From Paramacrobiotus metropolitanus (lineage: Eukaryota; Tardigrada; Eutardigrada; Parachela; Macrobiotidae): a DNA stretch of 64,000 nucleotides. The notes beneath the pieces were generated by a model. That model was not told the DNA's origin, did no database searches, and worked only from the letters and a program-made list of their open reading frames with translations. The position numbers were made by a program, and so were the translations under genes. Where the stretch lies: contig NW_026570289.1 in assembly GCF_019649055.1 (NCBI RefSeq), positions 496,001 through 560,000 of the forward strand. Direction: 5' to 3'. Shown here in pieces: positions 54,626 to 64,000 of the stretch. Numbering within the stretch: position 1 is the first letter of the stretch; the number at the start of each line of letters is the position of its first letter.

Positions 54626-55336
54626 AAACAATTCGTATTCGTACATTAAGGAAAGCAGGAGGAATAAACAAAAATTCCTTCAATCTTTGCACTTCCTATG
54701 AGGAGACTCATGGCAAGTTCATTCCAAACGTTTTCAACAGCGTGTTTCTAAAACGAACAAGCGGTGAATTATGATTTAAGTTCAACTACAGCAAAACCCA
54801 GCTCACTGTAACTAACTGGTCTATTAATCAAACTGCTTCACAGAAAAAAAGTAAATAATGATAACAATATTATTGAAGCAAAAAATAATATTATTGCCTT
54901 TACGCTTCTTGTACACGAACGGTTCGAAGTGTGAACAAAGCCTGTTTGCATAAAGTTTCCTTTACAGTTTCGGTCAGTCGGTAGCATAAATTAATTGTTC
55001 CACCACAGACTTTGACTAGTGTCTTAAATTTGCTGGGTAATATGAAATGAATGACCTTTGATTAAGTTTATCCTAATTATAATGCATTACGTACGCCTGT
55101 GTTGCAATCCAGCAAAAAAACCGCGGCACATAGGTGTATTTTCGTTCCCGTTGACTAAACAGTAAACCTAAAAAAGAAACACGCAGCGTTTATGTCACAA
55201 GTCAACTAGAACGATAATAATGTATGATTAAGATCCGACTACAGCAATTTTTTTCTCGTATTTCATCGCTCAAGATTTTTCAACGAAAGAGCACAACGCC
55301 ATGAGAAAAAAACTACAAGCAACCGAAATAACTTAC
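54626..55336. other. No recognisable gene
   Basis: AT-rich DNA. Nothing is supported beyond the 3' intron side of the exon that follows on the minus strand. Confidence 0.4.
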
Positions 55337-55495
55337 GTTGGGCTCTTCAGCTGATTCACTGTTTGGTCCGGTTAGGCTCAGTCCAACTGTACGAGCTCCA
55401 GTTTGAAAGCTACTCGAATCGGCGGTATCCTGAGCGTATACGATGAGCTGCACACCGCACAGAATTATGCACGACAAAAAAAGCAGGGCGTACAT
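55337..55495 (-). CDS. Signal-peptide first exon of a secreted protein
   Basis: The minus-strand ATG at 55493-55495 starts MYALLFLSCIILCGVQLIVYAQ, a clear signal peptide with likely cleavage after Ala21, followed by a Ser/Thr-rich stretch. After 53 codons a GTAAGT donor follows (55331-55336). It could be the first exon of the M13 gene at 26502-20374, which lacks a signal exon and lies downstream on the same strand; the giant LTR element would then sit in its intron. Phases (0 here, 1 at 26502) require at least one further exon, so the link is unproven. Confidence 0.55.
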
Positions 55496-56845
55496 TTTGC
55501 AAGGTGGCGGTTGAAAATTTTAAAAAAGTGTATAGACCTTTTAAAATCCGAATCAGTAGAGGATTAACGTAGTCTATGCATGTGCCTGCAGGTCTTTATA
55601 TACCAACGCTGTTTATCGAATCATTCAAGTGTAGAATGTTTTTCGAAGATTCAGCTTCCAATTTGGAGAATTTTGAAATATTGTCGGAAAAATTGTGCTG
55701 GTTATAAATTTCAGCAATACCGGAGCAACATCGAAATTGTACCGGCTATTGTGGCTTGTCGGAAATGTGAAGTACAGCGGCGGGGAATTTTGCAGTCCTA
55801 GCAAGCTGAAGCGCTGGAAACTGCAGTAAGTTTTCCACAAAACACTTGTGACAGCACCCGTACCGAGAGTTGCCGACCACGTTTCGCTTCTTCAGCATTT
55901 TCAGACTCAGACTCAGCGCCTATGGAATGCAGCGTAGCTATGGTACTTCGGATGTGTCTTACTGACGACCTTATCAAACATGAAAGTTTATAACGATTGA
56001 TTTTTGCAATAAATTAAAAGTAGTTTGGACATTTCTCAACAAACGACCGCTTTATTTCTAAGAATTCTAAAATAACTCCTGGGGTCGCTTTGACACGCGT
56101 ATCACGAAATGTGTATAAATAATTTCCTTCAAATAGCCACTTATTTCCGCAAACATTGAAATCTACCAAAGACCTCAACGGTAAACGTTTAAAAGAAAAG
56201 AATTCTTTGGATTTCCGACGCGTGCCGCAGCGTGAACGTTCCGTTTGACTTCATGATTCGCCTAGCATTATAAAAATCTTTGAAATATCTCATTCTTTTG
56301 ATTTTCGAAGTTTTGTCTGAAAAGAAGTCTCGTTTTGCCTTGCTGTGGTCGAAAAATAAATAATAAATTATGGGATTCCTTTTTGGTGTATAATGTGTCA
56401 TTTTTACTAATTCCGCGCAAAACCGGAAGGTCCCACATTGCACTGATTCTTGCCGGGATTGCAGACTGGCAGTGTGTCATTTTGACGTCACTAGCAAACA
56501 GGGATTTTACGGTGCGCTAACAGGAGGTCTACGCATTCGAGCTGATTCTGTTCGTGAGCTGTCATACGGGCGGTGGTGCAACACCGTGGCCACAGCACTG
56601 GCGCATGATTTAAGAATACTGTAAATACTTTATCACACATTTTTTTGTTCGTTTGTAGAGGATGGTTTTCTGTGAATTTTCATAAAAATAGTATAGTAAA
56701 AGTAAAAATAGTGTAAAAATTTGTATTTTTTTCTGTGAATTTTCATGGTTCTGACCAATTAACAAACATTACAGTTTGCGTACGCGCGATGTTTAAAAAG
56801 TGTCGGGATAAGAAATTGTTGTGATGGGCCTATGAAGACTTCCCG

Positions 56846-56896
56846 GCGCACCTTATAAGGTGCGCCTAATTAGGCGCACGGCTCCCAACCGCCGCA
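56846..56896. other. Overlapping perfect palindromes
   Basis: GCGCACCTTATAAGGTGCGC (56846-56865) overlaps GTGCGCCTAATTAGGCGCAC (56860-56879). A small GCCGC/GCGGC hairpin follows. The shared arm allows two alternative hairpins. Confidence 0.8.
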
Positions 56897-57585
56897 GGGC
56901 GGCATCCTGGCAATAATCATCAATTCACGACGCGCAGCAAATGCAATGCAGATCGAAATGGCAGTTATGCTAGCGTTAGGTTGGTGCCTCTTTTCGTTTG
57001 ACGCTTTAGACAGAAATATGCAAATTGCAAATTACGCGCCCATATGCGGCTGGTGCTGAACGCATTTCCAACAGCCTGTTTTTTTGCGGATAAAATCAGA
57101 ATTTTCATCCCAGAGATTTTGTTCCTCTGGGAAATCAGTACTCATGAATCATGATTGCCCCATTAAGTAAAAACTTTGTTGAATGAATGCAATCGGTACA
57201 TAGGTATTTAACGGAATCGCCGAAAAACCTCGCATAAACCGTAGACAAATTTCCTTACAGTAAAAATTAGATTTATTCACAATTTATCGATAGGGACAAG
57301 CGATAGGGAATTCTTTCAAGCGAGTGGCGATAGAGAATCTAAAAGAATGAACACAAGCAACCTGAAAATGTACTTTTGCTTGTATCATTACTTCAAGTAT
57401 TTCTAGCGGTAAACTTGTCCCCAGACTCCAGAGAATCATCAAATTGAAAAATTGACAGAGCTAGCGTCATTGCAGTTGCACTAACTGTTGCTAAAAAAAT
57501 AGCTATTTACTTGAGTCGTAATTCATAACAAGCTTAGACTATAAATTAATCGAGATTAATCTGTTATATTTATTTATTATTATTT

Positions 57586-57610
57586 GCACCGAGCGCGAAG
57601 CGCGAGGTGC
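57586..57610. other. GC-rich hairpin
   Basis: GCACC/GGTGC outer arms and GCGC/GCGC inner arms surround GAA, in AT-rich surroundings. Confidence 0.65.
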
Positions 57611-59264
57611 TGCAATAAGTCTTCGTCAAGAGCATAAAATTTCTCCGAAGCCACGAAGTGCGCACGTCACGCTTTTCCAATTCCACAACCGCAATACCAT
57701 TTCCCAGTGGTATTGACGCTCGCGCTCGTGCAATAATGTGGTTCGCAACCACCGCTAGTATTATCATGTTCTCATATCTTGCGCTCTGTGTTCGAATTAT
57801 TCTATAAAAGTGAAACGTTTGGACTTGTTTGTTCACACACTGTGATGAAAAAAGTATGTGGCTCACGTGCAAAATGGTTGCCAACAGTATGATACGTAAA
57901 ATATGCAAACATTAATTTTCACAAGCGACGTTGCGCAGAGGGAAAGTATGGGCAAAATTCGAAAAAAATGCAGTCATCCACTTTAAACGGGTACCATATG
58001 TACTCCGTTTCGGCGTAATGCCCTTCTTGCCAGATAACTGAAAGACTGCCCGTGATGTGTTTTACTGATTGCTGAATCTTATTCAAAATTTCCAGTTAAC
58101 GATCTGACACGATGAATCAGTTCTCATACTATTGTATTTTCTAAATGGCAGTTTTCATGGACACTACATTTTCTGCTACAGACAGAATGCTGTTGTTAAC
58201 ACTATAACTGCTGATAGTGGTGTTGTTTGGTAATAGCGCTGTAATCGGAAAATTCAACATTTCTAACTGGTGTTATATTGTAGCGATAATATTTGTACAC
58301 CCGATAAGACCGCCCAGTTATGATGACTCATTCCATCGCGTTATGAATTTGTGTCCATTTTACCGGCTAGTTTCCCTTCTCATGAATTTCTAGAATTCAG
58401 TCTTGACACTCGCTTGCTACAGCTTGCATCTACTCGATTCTTCCTCTTGTTGAAACCCTTGCTTACAACCTTGCTGCGTTCTTCATTCCCTTGTCATTGA
58501 ACATGCCTTGAGTTACGTTGTTGCGTTTGACCGCTTGGGATGAACTAGCGTCATCCCAATCGGAGCCACCAGTGTAATTGCGTTACATCTGTAAGAGCGT
58601 CCTCGGCCAGCATCGTTGCCGGCCGTGCCACCTTTCATACCAACAGCCGCATAATCGTGGTAAAGGCTGATCGCCACCCCACTAGAACAGCAGCCAGATA
58701 GGCCACTGTTACAATATAGCCTTATGGTGGCTGCAAACGGCTTGAAGTTTCGTAACTTGGCAGAACAGTGGATGTCGATCCCCATTATCTGTATCTGTAC
58801 GGCTGTACAATAGAAAATTAAGATACTATTCAGAAATTGATTCTGTACTCTACACATAATCAGTAATACAGAAACACGTGCCAATGCTGAGCAGTAATCG
58901 GTCTAAAGATAATAACATTTAAATTTATCTTTCCGGTAAGATGAAACACAAACAAACTTCCGGGATATTTCATCCGAGCCCGGGAATGTGCCCCTCCCGC
59001 TAAGCGCAGTTTCTCTTTAAATTTAATTATGTTTGGACTGGTTGTTGGAATGTATTCAGAGGGATAAGAAATACGGGTTTTCGACACATGACACGCCTAC
59101 TTTTAGTGGTCTCCCTGTTACAGTTATGAGTGTACTTATATTATGTGAAATGGTATAAATTGGGAAATGTTCAGCGCCAACTTCTGTCGCTTGCTGAGTA
59201 ATATTTTTTTACAGTAACGGTCGTTCTTTTACGTTTGTGGTCGTGTGGCCTTCATATATCTAAC

Positions 59265-60179
59265 ATGTCTGTTTGTCTTGAAGAAGCTCGCACGTTCAAT
59301 CAGAAGAAGGTGGGCCGTTGGACCTCGCAGAGGTCAAACGGCTCATCATCAAAGTTGAAGGCGAGCAGGCGTTCGATGAAACGAAACCGGCTCTTGTCCT
59401 GCGACTTTACGATCTGTTTCGTCCAGATGAATCTCTTGATTCGGAAAACGATGCTGCAGCAGGTAGGTGACTCTCCATCTGACCTGGCTACAACAATCGG
59501 AATTTCCGACGGCGTTTGTTCCCCAACTGCACAACGGATACAACTCTGGTGATGTTACCTTGTTGGCAGAGGTCAGGAAATTTACGGACAACTTGCACTT
59601 TATCACCAACGCCCGCGACCGCAATCAGCTTGAGGTTTTTGTTCTGCAGCACGCTGTCAACTCTTCTTTCGTGGCCACCTCCAGCAACGATGTTCCCTCC
59701 CGTCAAAGTCGTACAACAACAAGCGCGAAGAACCCGCCACCACTCAGCCTCGGATGATGAAAATTCCGTTAGCCCTGCCCGCAGTTCCAGCAATAGTTTT
59801 CGCACTTTCCCTGTTGCCAGAAACCTGCCCAGATCGCATACGCTACCGTTCGTGAAGGCAGCTTACAAGGTTGCGAAAGACGTTAAGTCGCACGAAATCT
59901 CGTGCGACGAGCTTTTGACGGCAACATTATGGCAGCCCTGGATCTGGCAAGGAAGACCAGCGCCTTACGCCCGCGACCGCTTATTTGCAGGATAATTATG
60001 CGCAGACTATGAAACTGGGTCAAAAGAAAATTTTACGTAGGAAAGTCTCCAAGGACATCGTACAAGCCATGATTGAAAGGGGTACTGATTTACCGGCTTT
60101 TCGGAGTAAAAAAGAGCGCGACGATCTCCCCAGCAAAGTTTGCGCAGGCAATCCCGGGAAAGTGCGTGCGGCGATATGA
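59265..60179 (+). CDS. Hypothetical spliced gene or gene fragment
   Basis: The ATG at 59265 starts MSVCLEEARTFNQKK. After a frame change near 59312 a coherent stretch follows (LAEVKRLIIKVEGEQAF, LVLRLYDLFRPDES) ending at a GTAGGT donor (59461). Downstream, about 59510-59750 reads LLAEVRKFTDNLHFITNARD, then a Ser-rich stretch and PRSHTLPFVKAAYKVAKDVKS, and after a possible acceptor near 59990 KLGQKKILRRKVSKDIVQAMIERG, ending at TGA 60177-60179. The pieces look like a nuclear protein with helical domains (a BEN-like or DNA-binding fold is conceivable) but I recognise no family. Confidence 0.35.
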
Positions 60180-61393
60180 TCCAGTGTTAAAAACATGTGT
60201 GGGCAGCCGACAAAAAAATCCTGGATGGGTGTGACATTCGCGCTGTCGGGATGCGAAGGTCTGGCGGAATTCCGCCAAGTTGGCTTATGCCATAAAATTG
60301 CGTCCACAAGGCTGAACGAATATAAGCAGTGATCTGAAACTGGTTTCCCTTCCATCGCAGTTTTTTTATCCACATGACATTGGTGCGTTTGACGTAATGC
60401 CGATTCATGCAATCCAACTTCTTCTTACTAACTGGTCCAAAAAAATCAACCGATACACACCCGATCCATGTATAAACAAATGCAGACATAACGAATTGAA
60501 GTAATTTGTATCTCATGGACAACTGCAAGCTGTTAGCAAAACGGCGCTAGAAATCATGATGGTGGGTAAATGCTAAAGGTCACGATACTACTATGCAAAA
60601 ATACCGTTACACAATTAAGTCCGACACTGTTGCCGTTGTCAGGCACTACAATAAGTCAGCCGTTGTGATTTTTCAGCCCGTGAATCGTCTCCAGACTGAA
60701 TGAAACCGTTGATCCATGCGTGAATTTTTACGCCTACGCGTGCGGTCGTTTGAATAGCCGCAACAGTTTGTGAAGCGAAGAGCTCCGTCTCAAGATTTCC
60801 GAACAGCTAAAAAGTAGGTTCGAAAACTTGTGCACTGACCTGTACTCAATAACCATAAATTATGGACGCATTATTATGGACGCATTGGCGTGGTACTCCT
60901 AGAGTCCCAGTCTAACTCGCACTAGTCTGCGATTGCCTTAGATTTGGCTCCAGCCCACGGTTTTTCCTAATAACCCGTGGATATCGGTCTAAAGGATTCC
61001 AAATGGGTTTACACGTATGGGTACTAGTACTATGCATTCCAGAAAAAGGAACAGTTAATCTGCATCGCGTTTTGCGAAACGTCCTTAAGCCTTCGTCAAA
61101 AGTAATAATCGCGACGAAAAGTATCAGGTGAAGCTTTCTTAGTTTCACATGCCCGGTACCCTGCCTCACATATATACCTTTCGTCGTTTGCGCTGGTACT
61201 AGCGCCCGCTCGTTGCACTGATGTGGTTGACAACCACCGCTATTGGGATTTGTTGGAATAAAATTGGCGAAGTTTACCGCTTGCTAGTCGCCAAATTTCG
61301 CATACCATTGCCCGTAAGGCCGTGACAATTGCAGTGTCACTGCCTACTCTTTACACCCTCCAACATTAAGTTGCTTGCGAAAACGTTTGCGCT
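60180..61393. other. No certain gene
   Basis: A minus-strand frame (60187-60528) contains SVDFFGPVSKKK, faintly like BEL/Pao integrases, without catalytic residues. Otherwise nothing is supported. Confidence 0.35.
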
Positions 61394-62807
61394 TGTAGCC
61401 GGCAGGAAGGTGGACGGGTGGATGGTGGATCCTCAATCAAGGTCATCCACCTTTCTGGAAAAGTCATCAACCTTTCTCATCAACCTTTTTGTGAAGGTCA
61501 TCCACCTTTCTGCAAAGGTCATCCACCTTTCTGCATAGGTCATCCACCTTCCTGCTTTACTTCATATATGTTCGATCCCGTTGCATCCGTTTATTGCTTT
61601 GCACGAAAACGGTATTTGCGCAAAGATGTTCGGGATGCAATCATTCAAGGCTATCGCAAATCATACATTTACTGGTGAATTAAGATACAGATTGTCTTTG
61701 AAAATTTTTAGCTTGTACACGAATTCAGACTTTCGTTACAACGGCGCAAAATATTCTTACGCCAAATTGTTCAAAAAATATCATTGGATACGATTTGGGT
61801 AACGAAATAAAAAACTAATTGCGTTACATAAGACACTGAAGAAAAAGAAAGCGCAATTAAATGAATTTCACGATCTTCAGTCTGTTTAGCAGCGCACCTG
61901 TTGTAACCGTTATTGTTCTTTTTTGAATCAAAGCCGGCAACAGCAGTTTCGGATCTCCTTATTTTTAATTGGATATCCTCAGACGCTGAAAAAAATGACA
62001 ACAAATCAAAGAAGACAGTATTCGTGAGTTTAAAATCGTCAAGTATTCAAAGACCAGAAAAAAGGCTCAGGCAAAAGGAAAGGCAGAATTATTTCACAGC
62101 AATGTAGAAGAATTTTTTTGAAAGGTGGATGAGCTTTGCAGAAAGGTGGATGACCTTTGCAGAAAGGTGGATGACCTTTGCAGGATGGTGGATGACCTTT
62201 GCAGAAAGGAAATGAGGTCTGGCAGAAAGGTGAATCGAACCTCGTTCACTTTTTGCCGGTCAGTCGATTACCTGGAGAGATAACGCTCACGAATACTGTC
62301 TTGCCTACCTTTTTGTTTTTATTTTTATCGTCACCAATGTAGCAAAGAGTCGTGCGCATTGTCCTCCAAGGTTGTTATAAGTTATAACTAATCACTTTAG
62401 AATTCCTAATGCGCTGTAAAAATGCATCAGCTGGCTCTTCCCCGAAACAGCAACTGTATATGCCAGAGCAACCCGGAGCGTTTTATTTCATATTTTGAGA
62501 TTTTTTTGAAGTTTTGAGATTTTTGATAAAACAATTAGGTGGACAATACGTATGGATTAAAACTGCTTAGACGGTGATAGGAATAATAAAAACGAAGCCA
62601 GCAGGGGAGCATGCGTGAGTGTCATCCTCATCATATAAGTATTCAAAAGAAACCGGCAAAAACCTGAACGAGGTTCGATAGAGAGGTGGACTTTCATTCG
62701 CAAAAAGATAGATGATATTCTGCAGAAAGGTGGATGCCATTTGCGAAAAGGTGGATGACCTTCATCGAAGATTCACCTTCCACCCGTCCACCTTCCTGCC
62801 GGCTACA
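61394..62807. mobile_element. Foldback-type element with minisatellite arms, 1,414 bp
   Basis: The ends TGTAGCCGGCAGGAAGGTGG and its reverse complement are flanked by the 5-bp repeat GCGCT (61389-61393, 62808-62812). Next to the ends, a 20-22 bp unit (AAGGTCATCCACCTTTCTGC) is tandemly repeated, 61439-61555 in one orientation and 62119-62230 plus 62695-62765 in the other. A second inverted pair (62230-62262 with 62648-62685) delimits an inner segment. No transposase is seen. The architecture is like Foldback elements. Confidence 0.8.
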
Positions 62808-62812
62808 GCGCT

Positions 62813-64000
62813 GACCGGCTTTTTGATATATCTTTACACTGAAATTCCTTTGCTTGTTGCCTTTTTACCTAGCGCGTTGTTTATGGATTCATTTAAAATT
62901 CAGTCAAGAAAAATCACCAGTTGGATAACTCCCACTTCAGCCATGTGCCGACAACAGGTTTCTGTATATTCTTAATGCACTGAACCGTTGAAGATATTTG
63001 TTGGATAACTTGGATTCATACCGTTATATTATAAGCGAAAACGCACATGCAGGCCTGCATTTTGTCCACACAGATACACTGTAGCATGCCTGTTTATTTT
63101 CGGAATTCTGCTCTATTTAGAGCAGCTCAACAGTGGAAATTATACCAATAGCATTGAAAAAAAGCAGTGGACATATAAAGTCAGTGCATTGACGAGACGA
63201 AAGGCATGCAGAGTTACTGTACAGGTTATGTATAGCTGCACTTGAAGGCACCTTTGTACGGTGTAACCTGCTGTTTATAACCCTCTGGTCACGCCAAGTT
63301 AAAGAGTAGGCATTCAATTGTTTTTGAGATTATTTAAGTTTCTAGTGCAGTTTTTTTTCGCGTTTATTGAAACACAACAATCGATTTTGGTTACGATGTC
63401 GAGAAAAACACCTTCTGAAGCGAAGGGATCGATCGATCGATTCACACTCTTGAGAAACGTTTAATATAGCCAGAAATTCAGAAACGACTAGCGCAGTTCC
63501 ACTTCGGGTCAGACTATGGGCCGTTAGGAGGGTGCTTTAAGCTCGTCAAGTGCAAAAGGCTCGGTCCAAAAGGCGGCAATTGTCATTCTTTTTTGTAGGC
63601 ACTGAATGCGGTGACGCCCATTATTTTTTGGATCATATTTTTCAGCCATTGCTTATATATATGTTTATGATCACCATGATTGTGTCTTATGTTTGGGTCC
63701 AATCGCAGCCATGACCCAGGAGTGGCCTCGATTCAGTTCGTAATTTCCGATAAACTGACGATCGGTACCCATGATATGATCACCATGATTGGGAGATACC
63801 ATGTTCTGCGAACGATAGGACTACTTGCCGCTTTCGCCTTGCAAAAATTTTGGGGGAAAGGGTAACATAGCACGGGCAGAGAATGGGGCAACCGCAAATT
63901 GTTGTTGTCTTCACACAAATGAACAACTTCTTTCGCACTTCCCCCGATTCTTTCGCACTCTCCTTCTCGCCCTATCAAAAAGTGTCCACAATAAATAAAA
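62813..64000. other. No recognisable gene
   Basis: AT-rich DNA with short frames. CATGATYGTG/GATCACCATGATTG motifs recur near 63669 and 63777. Nothing else is supported. Confidence 0.4.

Larger units (their letters stand above)
55496..59264. other. No recognisable gene; GC-rich palindromes
   Basis: AT-rich DNA with short frames only. Two overlapping palindromes lie at 56846-56879 and another hairpin at 57586-57610, listed separately. Confidence 0.4.

Noticed and set aside
60187-60528. BEL/Pao-like integrase fragment (SVDFFGPV)
   Set aside because: The resemblance is one short motif; no catalytic DDE residues or other pol domains are nearby.

Overview
The window looks like nuclear DNA of an invertebrate animal, probably an ecdysozoan; the species cannot be read from the sequence. 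The reasons are short GT-AG introns of about 54-70 bp, long (TA)n tracts, and a multi-exon M13 (neprilysin-type) metallopeptidase gene. Most of the window is mobile DNA.

Layout. 1-5858: a broken Harbinger/HARBI1-like transposase relic, a truncated M13 peptidase copy on the plus strand (1561-2127), and gene-free repeat-rich DNA. 5859-19113: a 13.3-kb Polinton/Maverick (adintovirus-like) element with about 140-bp terminal inverted repeats and TATATA on both sides. Its plus strand carries packaging ATPase, two small virion-type proteins, integrase, penton, a pVI-like protein, major capsid, protease and an intron-containing DNA polymerase. Its minus strand carries an unusual cargo gene, a TATA-binding-protein homologue, overlapping a protein of an unknown family. 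20374-26502: the main M13 peptidase gene on the minus strand.

29389-53615: a 24.2-kb LTR retrotransposon on the minus strand with near-identical 574-bp LTRs, a CTAC target duplication, a PBS and Gypsy-like Gag-PR-RT-RNaseH-INT. About 11 kb between pol and the 3' LTR holds at least seven accessory ORFs, one of them antisense. It also holds eight tRNA-like units (35930-37733), each with box A, box B and a T5-T6 run at a nearly constant distance. I take this accessory block to be the most novel part of the window. The pol region is also odd: the RNase H segment is inverted, and an H2C2 zinc-binding module occurs three times.

53616-64000: a TA-flanked MITE, a signal-peptide exon on the minus strand, GC-rich palindromes, one hypothetical spliced gene and a foldback-type element with minisatellite arms (61394-62807).

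Both large elements carry frameshifts and in-frame stops, several at homopolymers. For the LTR element this fits poorly with its near-identical LTRs, so assembly error, mutation during reverse transcription, or recoding all need to be considered. No disrupted gene is reconstructed here; breaks are only located.
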